Of a stretch of DNA of 64,000 nucleotides, positions 1-8,936 are shown in pieces; positions within the stretch are counted from its first letter, which is position 1, and each line of letters begins with the position of its first letter. The stretch covers positions 153,702 to 217,701 of the forward strand of contig NZ_LZGW01000001.1 in the NCBI RefSeq assembly GCF_001690275.1. Reading direction: 5' to 3'. Below the pieces are notes generated by a model. It did no database searches. It saw only the letters and a list, made by a program, of their open reading frames with translations, and was not told the DNA's origin. The position numbers were made by a program, and so were the translations under genes. Source of the DNA: Gilliamella sp. WF3-4 (GTDB lineage Bacteria > Pseudomonadota > Gammaproteobacteria > Enterobacterales > Orbaceae).

Positions 1-623
1 TTGATATTTACCCAAAGTCGTTACTTGCCATTATTGGTAGCTCAGGCTCAGGTAAAAGTACATTATTACATTTACTTGGTGGGCTTGATAAACCTACTTC
101 AGGTGATATCACTTTTAAATCACAGCAGTTAAATCAATTATCTGAACAAGAAAAAGCGCGATTACGCAATCAAGAAATTGGCTTTGTTTATCAATTCCAT
201 CATCTATTACCTGATTTTACGGCATTAGAAAATGTAGCTATGCCACTGTTAATTGGTGGTGTTTCGCCAAATGAAGCAAAACAACGTGCTAGGGCAATGT
301 TAGAATCCGTTAACTTAGTAAAACGAGCTAACCACCGTCCTTCTGAACTGTCTGGTGGTGAACGCCAACGTGTAGCAATAGGGCGAGCATTAATTAATAA
401 TCCCGCTTTAGTTATGGCTGATGAACCGACGGGTAATCTTGATAAATCAACGGCAGATTCTATCTTTGAGCTATTGATTAAATTAAATCGTGAACATGGC
501 ACTGCATTTTTAGTTGTTACGCATGATCTAGAGTTAGCCAGTAAACTTGATAAACAGTTGGTGATGAGAGATGGCAAACTATCTGATAGCGTATCATCAG
601 ATAAAAAGCTAATGGATAACTAA
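1..623 (+). CDS. lolD: LolD lipoprotein-releasing ABC transporter ATPase (5' end outside window)
   Basis: ATPase subunit of LolCDE, which extracts outer-membrane lipoproteins from the inner membrane and hands them to LolA. The open frame (codons from base 3) already runs at the window edge, so the N-terminus is missing. Visible are Walker [10 protein letters not shown], a Q-loop ([18 protein letters not shown]), the [15 protein letters not shown] signature, Walker B with [12 protein letters not shown], and the H-loop VVTHD. These are the LolD/MacB-type ABC features. The stop lies one base before the lolE start, so the two are one transcription unit; lolC presumably lies just upstream, outside the window. 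Confidence is high because of the lolE partner. Confidence 0.95.
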   Translation, partial: DIYPKSLLAIIGSSGSGKSTLLHLLGGLDKPTSGDITFKSQQLNQLSEQEKARLRNQEIGFVYQFHHLLPDFTALENVAMPLLIGGVSPNEAKQRARAMLESVNLVKRANHRPSELSGGERQRVAIGRALINNPALVMADEPTGNLDKSTADSIFELLIKLNREHGTAFLVVTHDLELASKLDKQLVMRDGKLSDSVSSDKKLMDN

Positions 624-624
624 T

Positions 625-1866
625 ATGAATTTATCTTTAATTACCGCCATCAAATTTCGAAAAGGGCGCCGTAAAAGTGGCATGGTGTCATTAATATCTA
701 TCATTTCAACATTAAGTATTGCTATTGGTATAGCGGCATTAATCATTGGCTTAAGTGCCATGAACGGCTTTGAGCGAGAGCTACATAACCGCGTGTTATC
801 TGTTGTGCCTCATGGTCAATTGTATCTTGATTCTGGCAATTTAGAGAATTGGCGCCATGTACAGCAAGAGCTTACAGAAAATAAAAATATTGTATCAGCC
901 GTTCCATTTGTTAGTTTTACTGGGCTTATTGAAAACGGTAGTAAACTCGGTGCTGTTGAAGTACAAGGGCTTGATCCTGAGCAAGAACAGCAAATTAGTG
1001 CATTACCTAACTATGTGCTCAATCATAAATGGCAAGAATTTAAGGCAGATAATCAACAAGTTATTATTGGTTCTGGTTTAGCAAAATCTTTAGCGGTAAA
1101 AGAGGGGGCTTGGGTTTCTTTATTAATTCCTGTATCAGCAAGTGGATCAACTCAACTCAAACCACCTAAGCGAGTTCGCTTACAGGTTATTGGTATTTTG
1201 GATTTAAGTGGTAGTTTAAGTAATAACGTTGCTCTATTGCCTTTAGTTGATGCGCAAAAACTACTCAATATAGGTGACAGTGTCACTGGGATAATGATTA
1301 ATGTCAATGATGTATACCGAGCTAATCAAATTATAGGTCAAGCTGCATTGAGCTTAGATGACACCTTATCATTTAATAGCTGGGAAAATTCATTTGGTTT
1401 TATGTATCGCGATATTCAGATGATACGACAAATTATGTATCTGGCAATGATTGTGGTCATCGGTGTTGCTTGTTTTAATATTGTATCAACGTTAGTTATT
1501 GCTGTTAAAGACAAACAACGTGACATCGCCATATTGAAAACATTAGGTGCAACTAATCGATTAATCAAACATATTTTTATTTGGTATGGGGTAATTTCTG
1601 GATTAATTGGTAGTTTAATTGGTGTTATTTTAGGTGTGATATTGTCATGGCAACTTTCCAACATCATGGGGGGCCTTGAATCATTAATGGGACATAAAAT
1701 TTTAAACAGTAATATCTATTTTATCGATTTTTTACCATCTGAAATTCACTTCTTTGATGTGGCGATAGTGTTTATAACTGCCATGTTACTTAGCTTAATT
1801 GCTAGCTACTATCCTGCTAAACGAGCTTGTAAAATTGAGCCAGCTCGAATCTTAAATAGCTTTTAA
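625..1866 (+). CDS. lolE: LolE lipoprotein-releasing system transmembrane protein
   Basis: Inner-membrane permease subunit of LolCDE. The 413-residue length is usual for LolC/LolE. The N-terminal membrane helix (about 20-48) carries the family motif around AMNGFERELHNRVL, followed by a large periplasmic domain (about 50-265), then three C-terminal helices (about 270-295, 315-345, 375-395) separated by DKQRDIAILKTLGA, the cytoplasmic coupling-helix sequence of this FtsX-like family. The order lolD-lolE supports LolE over LolC, though the two paralogues are hard to separate by eye. A hairpin with a T-run follows the stop codon. Confidence 0.93.
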   Translation: MNLSLITAIKFRKGRRKSGMVSLISIISTLSIAIGIAALIIGLSAMNGFERELHNRVLSVVPHGQLYLDSGNLENWRHVQQELTENKNIVSAVPFVSFTGLIENGSKLGAVEVQGLDPEQEQQISALPNYVLNHKWQEFKADNQQVIIGSGLAKSLAVKEGAWVSLLIPVSASGSTQLKPPKRVRLQVIGILDLSGSLSNNVALLPLVDAQKLLNIGDSVTGIMINVNDVYRANQIIGQAALSLDDTLSFNSWENSFGFMYRDIQMIRQIMYLAMIVVIGVACFNIVSTLVIAVKDKQRDIAILKTLGATNRLIKHIFIWYGVISGLIGSLIGVILGVILSWQLSNIMGGLESLMGHKILNSNIYFIDFLPSEIHFFDVAIVFITAMLLSLIASYYPAKRACKIEPARILNSF

Positions 1867-1880
1867 CAGTTAGCTTAAAT

Positions 1881-1916
1881 AAAACGCTGTTTGATTGGTT
1901 ATCATCAGCGTTTTTT
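1881..1916 (+). terminator. Intrinsic terminator after lolE
   Basis: Inverted repeat AACGCTG / CAGCGTT (1883-1889 and 1906-1912) followed by six T. The opposite strand also ends in T-rich sequence, so it may serve the convergent rhomboid gene as well. Confidence 0.75.
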
Positions 1917-1920
1917 ATTA

Positions 1921-2652
1921 TTAATTATAGATATAATAGCCATTAGGTAAGGCATAATGCATATATACTGTATATATTGCCAATGCAGTAGTAATCAATA
2001 ATAGGCTAATAATAAGTAACGCTAGCTTACTTGGATATTTAAAAATTTTAAGACACAATGAAATTAGCCCACCAAGAACAAATCCAGTACAAGCACCACC
2101 GATATGTGCCATATTATCAATTGAAGGCAATAATCCTAATCCAGCGGTTAAAATTAAACTTAGTAGCATTGCCTTAACTGGCATTTCTTGTATATTGGTT
2201 TTAAACACTAAGCTATAGGCTAATAATGCAGTAATAACACCTAAAATAGCACCTGATGCACCACAACTAATTACATTATGGTGAATTGTGGCAATATCGC
2301 TTGATAAGCTTCCTACTAAACCAGAGAAAAAATAAACACCAATAAAAGCAATGCGAGGTATACGCTGTTCTAAAATTGGTCCAATACTCCATAATGCCAG
2401 CATGTTCATGGCTAAGTGAGTAAAACCTACGTGCATAAATAAATTGGTAAACATACGCCAATATTGACCAGAAAAAGTCAGTTCTGCCACATCGGCTCCC
2501 CAATCAATTAAAAAATGATTTTCATACAAGGTTGAAAAACCTCGGCTATCAAGCAATCTAAATGCAAAAAAGCAAAAAATGTTTACAACAACCAAGGTTG
2601 AAGTGATTTTAGATTGATTTGCGTAATATTTAAGGTCATTTAAAGCGCTCAT
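1921..2652 (-). CDS. Rhomboid-family intramembrane serine protease
   Basis: Membrane serine protease that cleaves transmembrane substrates within the bilayer. The 243-residue protein has about six hydrophobic helices. The catalytic serine is in GASGAILG (S133) and the catalytic histidine in NMAHIGG (H183). The family WR motif in loop 1 is seen as YWRMFTNLFMH, and HLAMNMLALW supplies the conserved His/Asn of helix 2. It lacks the long N-terminal cytosolic domain typical of E. coli GlpG, so I do not assign glpG. A TTG lies one codon upstream, but ATG at 2652 has an AAAAGGA ribosome site 7 nt away and is preferred. Substrates are unknown. Confidence 0.9.
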   Translation of the reverse strand: MSALNDLKYYANQSKITSTLVVVNIFCFFAFRLLDSRGFSTLYENHFLIDWGADVAELTFSGQYWRMFTNLFMHVGFTHLAMNMLALWSIGPILEQRIPRIAFIGVYFFSGLVGSLSSDIATIHHNVISCGASGAILGVITALLAYSLVFKTNIQEMPVKAMLLSLILTAGLGLLPSIDNMAHIGGACTGFVLGGLISLCLKIFKYPSKLALLIISLLLITTALAIYTVYMHYALPNGYYIYN

Positions 2653-2728
2653 CAAAAAATCCTTTTAAATCGTTTTATATCATTAAATGGTATATTAATA
2701 ATAAATGGCATATTAACAATGTGCAGGC

Positions 2729-3223
2729 TTAATTTAGTCGTTTACCTAATATCAGCAAATCACACTGAACATTATCAAGTTCAGCAATTTTGGGAAGAAA
2801 GCCCCATTGTTCATATTGCATTTTTTTAAATAAATTAACGCTAGGTAAATTATGCCCAAAAACGTAGCTAAAAATTGCCTCAATTCCAGTTTTTTGGGCA
2901 AATTTTTCAATTTCAGCTACCATAAATTGGCCAATTTTTTTACCACGAAAATCTTGATGAAGATATAAGCTAATCTCAACAGTTTTATAAAATGCAGGAC
3001 GACCATAAAACGAAGATAAACTAATCCAACCACAAGGTTGATCTTGGTATTTTATTAGCCAAATTGGACGATCATGTTGATTATGTTGGTGAAACCAGTC
3101 TAATCGACTCTCAACAGAAACCGGCTCCGTGTCGGCAGTAACTTGCCTGCCGGCAATTGTTGAATTATAAACATCAACAATAAAAGGCAAATCGGTTAAT
3201 GTGGCATCTTGATAAGTAATCAT
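2729..3223 (-). CDS. GNAT-family N-acetyltransferase, phosphinothricin/MddA (YncA)-like
   Basis: Acetyl-CoA-dependent N-acetyltransferase of 164 residues. The start MITYQDATLTDLPFIVDVYN, the segment WISLSSFYGRPAFYKTVEISLY and the acetyl-CoA loop DFRGKKIGQFM follow the layout of the phosphinothricin/methionine-derivative acetyltransferase subgroup (PF13420/PF00583). The exact substrate cannot be read from sequence; members acetylate amino-acid analogues such as methionine sulfone or glufosinate. The gene stands alone with 75 bp to the rhomboid gene on the same strand, so co-transcription is possible. Confidence 0.85.
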   Translation of the reverse strand: MITYQDATLTDLPFIVDVYNSTIAGRQVTADTEPVSVESRLDWFHQHNQHDRPIWLIKYQDQPCGWISLSSFYGRPAFYKTVEISLYLHQDFRGKKIGQFMVAEIEKFAQKTGIEAIFSYVFGHNLPSVNLFKKMQYEQWGFLPKIAELDNVQCDLLILGKRLN

Positions 3224-3508
3224 AGCTTTTGTTATAAGTGATTAAAGTAATTTTATTGTAGTTTTATTATTTGTTTTAGGCAATAAAAGATATTTTTTCA
3301 ACAAAGAAGATAAAAGCCAATCGTTTGTTATTTTATCAAATAATATTAGGATAATATTGTTTAATAATACTGGATGCTGACCAAATGGGTTGTTATCATC
3401 CTACCAAAATCCTTGCCAACCCTTTTTTTTAACAATAAATTAAAGTAAATAAAAACAAATAGTTAAAGTGATGCCTAATAAAAGGGTTTTTGAAGATAAA
3501 AATCTTAT
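3224..3508. other. AT-rich intergenic region; putative CRISPR leader
   Basis: No coding frame is supported. The sequence is A/T-rich and directly precedes the first CRISPR repeat, on the side opposite the degenerate terminal repeat, which is where the leader of an I-F array is expected. Confidence 0.4.
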
Positions 3509-3536
3509 TTGCCTTTTATTAAACAACGTTTATAGT
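3509..3536 (+). promoter_or_regulatory. Candidate promoter for the CRISPR transcript
   Basis: A -35-like TTGCCT (3509-3514) and a -10-like TATAGT (3531-3536) are separated by 16 bp. Predicted transcription would begin a few bases before the first repeat at 3550. Pattern only; AT-rich DNA gives such matches by chance. Confidence 0.4.
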
Positions 3537-3549
3537 ATATTCGATTCTA

Positions 3550-3697
3550 GTTTACCGCCGTGTAGGCGGTTTAGAAAGTTAACTCTAATGTTTGTACAGG
3601 GCGAGCGGGGTTTACCGCCGTGTAGGCGGTTTAGAAAATAGCTAAACCCTCCAATAGTGATACTTGAATGTTTACCGCCGTGTAGGCGGTTTAAATA
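3550..3697 (+). CRISPR. Orphan type I-F CRISPR mini-array (3 repeats, 2 spacers)
   Basis: Three 28-bp repeats at 3550-3577, 3610-3637 and 3670-3697 are separated by two different 32-bp spacers (3578-3609 and 3638-3669), an exact 60-bp period. Each repeat starts GTTTACCGCC and contains a hairpin ACCGCC-GTGTA-GGCGGT; copies 1 and 2 end TTAGAAA. The length, the 5-nt loop, the TTAGAAA end and the 32-bp spacers are those of type I-F (Cas6f/Csy4) repeats. Copy 3 has a diverged end (TTAAATA), typical of the leader-distal repeat, so the array reads on the plus strand. No cas gene is present in this window. Confidence 0.92.
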
Positions 3698-4195
3698 TTT
3701 TTCTTTATTGTTATATAGATCATGCCTGCCTGCTAATATATAACCGTATTTCGCTAATTAAAAAATTAAATAAAATCAATGGTTTTTCTGAACGATTTTT
3801 ATGTGTAAAATGGACTAATTTTTATATTTATTTTTGTTAGTTAACTCACATTATTTTTAAGTCAATTCATCTTCTCTTTAAATTAGAAAACATAAAATAT
3901 TGTAATGTTAAATAAATATGTTAATGTGCCTTATGTTGCTTTTTATCTATAAAAGCAATATTTTTTTGTTAAAAATTTTATACAGAAAGTTAAAATAGTC
4001 AGTAGAAAGTTATTACGTATTTTTGAAAAAAGCTTTTAATTAAATTTGATGATAGAGGTGAAATTTTTATTAGTATGATTTTATACCATTAAAACAACAT
4101 AAAGTCGATTTTATACAATATGTTATGCTGTTTTAATGGGACATATTTAATATAATGCGTAAAAATAGCAATTTTGAGTGGCTTAATTACCTATA
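3698..4195. other. Gene-free AT-rich stretch with a 17-bp inverted repeat
   Basis: No credible coding frame. It contains a near-perfect inverted repeat (4086-4102 with 4123-4139) and a 16-bp AT-rich motif (3766-3781) that recurs near 63,280. Confidence 0.5.
4086..4139. repeat. Imperfect inverted repeat, 17-bp arms
   Basis: Left arm CCATTAAAACAACATAA (4086-4102) pairs with right arm TTATGCTGTTTTAATGG (4123-4139) with one mismatch and a 20-nt centre. There is no T-run on either side, so it is not an obvious terminator. Confidence 0.6.
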
Positions 4196-4444
4196 TTATT
4201 TATCACTATTGATGAATGTATTTACTGTAACATTTTGTGATTTATTGAATTTAGAATTATCAATTAAGTTAGCATAATCAACCATACCACTAGTTAGGAA
4301 AAGATCTAAAAACCAACCAATTCCAAAAACTCCACAAGTAAATAACCAAACAAAACCTGTTATCCACTTACCACAATACATACGATGGATACCCATAAAA
4401 CCCAAAAAGAACCACAATACATAAGCAATACCTTTGTTTCGCAT
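4196..4444 (-). CDS. TM2 domain-containing membrane protein
   Basis: Small 82-residue protein with two hydrophobic helices (about 7-22 and 28-50) joined by HRMYCGKWITG, the hallmark of the TM2 domain (PF05154), whose core is a G-x-H-R-x-Y-x-G-like turn. The C-terminal 30 residues are polar and unlike the family. The function of bacterial TM2 proteins is not established. ATG at 4444 is preceded by a GGAGAG ribosome site. It stands alone between the CRISPR region and yigZ. Confidence 0.85.
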   Translation of the reverse strand: MRNKGIAYVLWFFLGFMGIHRMYCGKWITGFVWLFTCGVFGIGWFLDLFLTSGMVDYANLIDNSKFNKSQNVTVNTFINSDK

Positions 4445-4637
4445 GACTTCTCTCCATTTAAAAAAGACAAATTGTATACGATAATAAATCGAATAACAAT
4501 ATATTATTCATATAGTAACCTTCATAAGAGGGTGTTGGCTAAATTCAATAATAGCTCAATAACGTTAATGAAAAATGGCATTTTTTCGATGATACCTATA
4601 TGTATAGGTAGAAAGGGTGAGCTAGTTTTTCTCTTTT

Positions 4638-5219
4638 TTACAACTCGATAATAACGCGCCCACGGGTGATATCACAGAGAGTTTTTTGTAATAATTGGGA
4701 CTTGTTTTGTGTTATTCCTATAGCTACTTTGACACCTTCGGCATCAAAATCTTGTTGTTCAATCAAGGCCCCAAGTTCTTTTAGGCGATTTTCAATAATT
4801 GGCCATTCGCTATAATAACAGTGAAATTGAAGCGTAATACGGGCAATGAGTTCAATAAGTTCGCCTTGTTGTAAACAGTGACTGGCCGCACCGCCATAGG
4901 CTCGCATTAACCCACCAGTACCTAGTTTTATTCCACCAAAGTAGCGAGTTACAACAACCACAATTTGATCGCAATCTTGTCCTTCAATAGCTGAAAGGAT
5001 AGGGCGCCCAGCGGTGCTTGTCGGTTCACCATCATCATTAAAACGGTATTGCTGCCCAATTTTCCAAGCCCAACAATTATGTGTTGCATTGAGATCGCTT
5101 ACTTGATTAATAAAATTGGTTGCTTGCTCGGCCGTGGTAACTGGTGCAGCATTAACAATAAAACGGCTTTTTTTGATTTCTTCTGTTAAGTTGATTGGAT
5201 TTACTAATGTATATGGCAT
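4638..5219 (-). CDS. yigZ: YigZ/IMPACT family protein
   Basis: 193-residue member of the UPF0029/IMPACT family, related to the eukaryotic Gcn2 regulator IMPACT. Diagnostic segments are KKSRFIVNAAPV near the N-terminus, the block FNDDGEPTSTAGRPILSAIEG, and the run VVVVTRYFGGIKLGTGGLMRAYG. A ferredoxin-like C-terminal domain (about 135-193) follows. The biochemical role in bacteria is not firmly known; links to ribosome or nucleic-acid binding have been suggested. It is divergent from nfi. Confidence 0.92.
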   Translation of the reverse strand: MPYTLVNPINLTEEIKKSRFIVNAAPVTTAEQATNFINQVSDLNATHNCWAWKIGQQYRFNDDGEPTSTAGRPILSAIEGQDCDQIVVVVTRYFGGIKLGTGGLMRAYGGAASHCLQQGELIELIARITLQFHCYYSEWPIIENRLKELGALIEQQDFDAEGVKVAIGITQNKSQLLQKTLCDITRGRVIIEL

Positions 5220-5272
5220 ATTAATTTGTTACAATTGGTTCATTGCGGTTAATCATACTCAGCAGATTTAAA

Positions 5273-5944
5273 ATGTCTATCAATTTACAACAATTAAAAC
5301 AAATTCAACAGACGTTAGCCAAGCAAATTAAATTAACAGATGCGTTTAATCAATCCGTTAAATTTATTGGTGGAACCGATGTGGGCTTTGAAAATGGTGG
5401 TGATATTACCCGAGCGGCTATTGTTATTCTTACTTATCCAGATTTTAATGTTGTGGAATATCATATCGCTCGAATAAAAACGCAATTTCCTTATATTCCT
5501 GGTTATTTATCTTTTCGTGAATATCCTGCGCTTATTGAGGCATGGCAACAAATAACACAGAAACCGGATTTATTGTTAGTCGATGGACAGGGCTTTGCTC
5601 ATCCTCGGCGTTTAGGTATTGCAAGTCATTTAGGTTTATTACTAGATATGCCAACAATTGGTGTAGCTAAAAAAAGATTATGTGGTCAGTTTGAGCCATT
5701 GTCAAAACGGGCTGGTAGTGTAACACCATTGCAAGATCAGCAAGAACAAATTGGCTGGGTATTGTGTAGTAAAGATAATTGTAATCCTTTATTTATTTCG
5801 GCTGGTCATCGAATAAGTCAAGATAGTGCATTAAAATGGGTAAATTTATGTTTACGAGGTTATCGATTACCTGAACCTACTCGTTGGGCTGATGCGATTG
5901 CATCAAATAAACCACTGTTTAAGAAATTTAACCATGATAGCTAG
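5273..5944 (+). CDS. nfi: Endonuclease V (deoxyinosine-specific)
   Basis: Cuts DNA one phosphodiester 3' of deoxyinosine, starting repair of deaminated adenine. Conserved features are TDVGF with the metal-binding Asp (D36), [12 protein letters not shown] (Tyr wedge), [18 protein letters not shown] and [10 protein letters not shown]. An in-frame TTG at 5243 would add ten residues, but ATG at 5273 gives 223 residues, the length of E. coli Nfi with its N-terminus aligned, so I chose it. The end overlaps the trmN start by 11 bp, suggesting translational coupling. Confidence 0.95.
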   Translation: MSINLQQLKQIQQTLAKQIKLTDAFNQSVKFIGGTDVGFENGGDITRAAIVILTYPDFNVVEYHIARIKTQFPYIPGYLSFREYPALIEAWQQITQKPDLLLVDGQGFAHPRRLGIASHLGLLLDMPTIGVAKKRLCGQFEPLSKRAGSVTPLQDQQEQIGWVLCSKDNCNPLFISAGHRISQDSALKWVNLCLRGYRLPEPTRWADAIASNKPLFKKFNHDS

Positions 5945-6683
5945 CCACCAAACACCTTTGAGAAAAGGCGGTTTTACCTTTAAACGTTTTTTTGTTGCAC
6001 ACAATAAAAGCCCTATGAAAGTTACAACTGACAGTTGTTTATTAGGGGCATGGGTTCCCATTGAAGTTATTCCACAAAAAGTGTTAGATATTGGTACGGG
6101 GTGTGGTGTAATTGCATTGATGTTAGCTCAACGGTTAGAAAATACGCATTGCAAGATTGACGCAATTGATATTGATCATCATGCTATTGCACAATGTAAT
6201 GAAAATAGCAAACAAGCCTCATTTTATTCTATTTGTGCCAAGCACGCAGATATTAATCAATTTCGACTTAATCAACCGGCTTGTTATGATTTAATTGTAA
6301 GCAACCCACCTTATTTTGAATCGGCTGTAGATTGCCGAGATATACAAAGGCAATTAGCTCGTTATACCGAGAGTTTGAGCTATCAGCAATTGATTAATGC
6401 TGTTAAACGATTATTAACACCAAAAGGGCAATTTTGCTTAGTTTTGCCTTATCATCTATCAAATCATTTTAGATTTTTGTGTGAATCAAATTTTTTATAT
6501 TTAACTCAGGTGATGAATGTTAGGTATTCGAGTAAAAAAGATTTTTCGTTGGCGTTGATGGCTTTTTCATTAAGCCGAGCTGATTTGATCATTGAGGATC
6601 AACTTTGTATGCGAGATGATGATGGGTGCTATTCGCAATCATTTAAGCAGTTGTTAGCTGATTTCTACCTATTTCGAAAATAG
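5934..6683 (+). CDS. trmN: tRNA1(Val) A37 N6-methyltransferase
   Basis: SAM-dependent methyltransferase (YfiC/TrmN6) making m6A37 in tRNA-Val. The start [21 protein letters not shown] is the family hallmark. Motif I is [17 protein letters not shown] and the N6-adenine catalytic motif is SNPPYFE. ATG at 5934, inside the end of nfi, gives 249 residues and matches the family; an upstream in-frame ATG at 5892 would add 14 unrelated residues read from the nfi gene. Likely co-transcribed with nfi. Confidence 0.93.
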   Translation: MIASHQTPLRKGGFTFKRFFVAHNKSPMKVTTDSCLLGAWVPIEVIPQKVLDIGTGCGVIALMLAQRLENTHCKIDAIDIDHHAIAQCNENSKQASFYSICAKHADINQFRLNQPACYDLIVSNPPYFESAVDCRDIQRQLARYTESLSYQQLINAVKRLLTPKGQFCLVLPYHLSNHFRFLCESNFLYLTQVMNVRYSSKKDFSLALMAFSLSRADLIIEDQLCMRDDDGCYSQSFKQLLADFYLFRK

Positions 6684-6709
6684 CACCCAGATGTCATCTC
6701 CATGACCAT

Positions 6710-8119
6710 TTAATTTGGTAATATATAAAAATAGACAATGGCAATTAGCGCAAGTGTGATGATGAAAAAGGCATACACTTTGTCGTGAAAGTAACTAAAT
6801 ACGGGTAAAGAGCGTTGCTTTCTAGCATAGAGGTAAAAAAGTAGTCCTATACTATAAAGTATCATCGACAGTAATAAGTAAGATATACCGCCAGCATAAA
6901 TTAGCCATACCCCATATGTCGATCCAAATGCACCTATTATGATTAAATAGACTTTACGCCTTTGTATAGCTAATTTGAAAACAAAAAGTGCTGCAAGTAA
7001 ATAAGGGATGAGCACCATTGAGGTTGATAGCTGGATTAAGGTATTATAGCCCGATTGGTAAAAGTGAGAAAGAATCAGCAAAATTGTTATGAAGCTCGTT
7101 GTTAACCATAATGCGTTAGCAGGCGTGCCGGTTTTATTAAGCTTGCCAAAGCATTTTGGCACGGTGTGCTGGTTGCCCTGACCACTTAAAAATAGCATTT
7201 CAGCTGCTAGCATTAACCACGATAATAATCCACCACTAACCGATACAATTAAACCAATATTAATTAGGGTTGCTCCCCAGCTACCAATGACACGTTCAAT
7301 CACTAAAGCCATTGATGGGTTTTTCATTTGGGCAAGTTCTTGTTGTGGCACAATACCAAGAGATAATACTGATACGCAAACAAGCAATAGGCTAGTAATG
7401 GCAAAGCCAAAAAAGGTTGCACGGCTAATACTGATGATATTTTTGGCTCTTGCCGCATAAACCGTTGCGCTTTCAATGCCCAAATAAACCCATACGGTGT
7501 AGAGCATGGTGTTTTCAACTTGTTTTATCATTGAGCCTAACTGAGGTGTTCCCCAAAAGTCCATTTTGAATGTCGAAATTTTAAATGCAAGGCTAATACA
7601 AACGATAAATAAACTGATGGGGACAATTTTAGCCAGTGTAACAAGGCAGTTTAATAAAAAAGCTCGATATATTCCTTTTAGTACAAAATAATGTACTATC
7701 CATAATAATAAAATAGCAGTAAAAACAGCTGGCAACGTAGTGCCGTGACCAAAGAAGCTTAAGCAATCAAAAGATCCTAATGCACTAAATAAAATAACTA
7801 AGTAACTGGTGCACGACATCCATGCTGATATCCAATAACCCCATGCGGCATTAAAACCGATATAGTCACCAAAGCCTTCTCGCACATAGCCGTATAAACC
7901 ATCGTTGATTTTGTAAAATCGAATCGATAAATACTGGAATATTCGTGTTAACATTAGCATGCCAAATAGGGTTATTATCCATGCGATTAAAATAGCTCCA
8001 GTCCCAGCCCCTTCGGCCATATTTTGTGGTAGGCTAAAAATCCCACTTCCTACAATGCTACCCACCACCAACAGTGTAAGGGGGAGGGTGCCTAGTTTTT
8101 TTCTTGCTGGTGTATTCAT
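6710..8119 (-). CDS. APC-superfamily basic amino acid antiporter (arginine/ornithine type)
   Basis: Inner-membrane amino-acid transporter of 469 residues with 12-13 hydrophobic helices. TLPLTLLVVGSIVGSGIFSLPQN is the substrate-loop G-S-G-I-F motif of helix 1 in the basic amino acid/polyamine antiporter (APA) group, and NDGLYGYVREGFGDYIGFNAAWGYW follows in helices 2-3. It resembles ArcD/YjdE/AdiC-type arginine exchangers. The dimethylargininase gene ends 46 bp upstream on the same strand, so the pair probably forms an operon for uptake or exchange and hydrolysis of arginine-like compounds. Exact substrates are inferred. Confidence 0.88.
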   Translation of the reverse strand: MNTPARKKLGTLPLTLLVVGSIVGSGIFSLPQNMAEGAGTGAILIAWIITLFGMLMLTRIFQYLSIRFYKINDGLYGYVREGFGDYIGFNAAWGYWISAWMSCTSYLVILFSALGSFDCLSFFGHGTTLPAVFTAILLLWIVHYFVLKGIYRAFLLNCLVTLAKIVPISLFIVCISLAFKISTFKMDFWGTPQLGSMIKQVENTMLYTVWVYLGIESATVYAARAKNIISISRATFFGFAITSLLLVCVSVLSLGIVPQQELAQMKNPSMALVIERVIGSWGATLINIGLIVSVSGGLLSWLMLAAEMLFLSGQGNQHTVPKCFGKLNKTGTPANALWLTTSFITILLILSHFYQSGYNTLIQLSTSMVLIPYLLAALFVFKLAIQRRKVYLIIIGAFGSTYGVWLIYAGGISYLLLSMILYSIGLLFYLYARKQRSLPVFSYFHDKVYAFFIITLALIAIVYFYILPN

Positions 8120-8165
8120 CTTGTCGTCTTATTATGTGGTTTTAGGTTTGATTAATATCGATAGA

Positions 8166-8936
8166 TTAGAATCGTAACGACATGCAACTTACCCCTCCAT
8201 CAATTTTTTGATATTCCGAGGTATCCACTTCAATAACCTGATAACCAAGTTGCTCAATTTTAGCTTTAGTTATTCGATAGCCAGCAGGCATAATTACCCG
8301 ATCATTTACCCAGATGCAGTTAGCGGCATAACTTTCTTGTTCTGGGATCTCAATAATATTAAATTTCTGAAATTCAGGTTTAGTGATAAATTCGCCTGCT
8401 GCTAGTAAGTTATTATTTTCTAAATAAGCTAAACCTGTTTTTAGATGGAGCACTTTTTCGAGTTCAACAACCGAGCCGGTTAATCCGTATTTTTCTAAAA
8501 TAGCGATCATTTGATTAGCGCCAACTTGATTGGTTCTTGCTGATAAACCAATGTAATAGTGGTCTTCCACCATCATAATATCACCTGCTTCAACGGTACC
8601 TGGTGCGGTAATTTGTTCAACTTTATTAGGATAAAACCGCTCAATTGTACTTGATATGATTTCAGTTTCTGCTCGGCGACTTTCAGCACCTGGTCTTGTA
8701 ATAATGGCACAATGTGGTGTGCAAAGCACTGTGTCTTCAACAAATACCGAATCAGGAAAGCGCTCATCGGGAGGCAAAATGGTAATATCAACATCACAAT
8801 GCTGTAGTGCACGAATATAATTGTTATGCTGCTCTAGAGCTTTTTGATAATCAGGCTTACCTAAATTTGATGAGGTTAAACCATTAATAAGAGATTTGGC
8901 AGGTGTTCTTGCAATAATATGGTTAAATTTTTTCAT
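8166..8936 (-). CDS. Dimethylarginine dimethylaminohydrolase-type amidinotransferase
   Basis: 256-residue member of the guanidine-modifying superfamily. DDAH converts N-omega-methylated arginine to citrulline and methylamines; close homologues act on arginine. Seen are the substrate-binding block FPDSVFVEDT, APGTVEAGDIMM, the catalytic histidine region VLHLKTGLAYL and the C-terminal nucleophile in GGVSCMSLRF (C251). The length fits DDAH (about 255) rather than bacterial ArcA (about 410). An AGAGGGA ribosome site precedes ATG 8936. It is followed on the same strand by the APA transporter, which fits an arginine-derivative catabolic pair. Confidence 0.88.
   Translation of the reverse strand: MKKFNHIIARTPAKSLINGLTSSNLGKPDYQKALEQHNNYIRALQHCDVDITILPPDERFPDSVFVEDTVLCTPHCAIITRPGAESRRAETEIISSTIERFYPNKVEQITAPGTVEAGDIMMVEDHYYIGLSARTNQVGANQMIAILEKYGLTGSVVELEKVLHLKTGLAYLENNNLLAAGEFITKPEFQKFNIIEIPEQESYAANCIWVNDRVIMPAGYRITKAKIEQLGYQVIEVDTSEYQKIDGGVSCMSLRF

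Noticed and set aside
200..577. Minus-strand open frame opposite lolD
   Set aside because: Shadow of the lolD coding sequence; no ribosome site and no family similarity. The same applies to other long antisense frames inside lolE, apt-like genes, pykF, hrpA and the macroglobulin gene.
4385..4651. Plus-strand frame overlapping the TM2 gene
   Set aside because: It is antisense to the TM2 gene at its start, lacks any motif and has no ribosome site.
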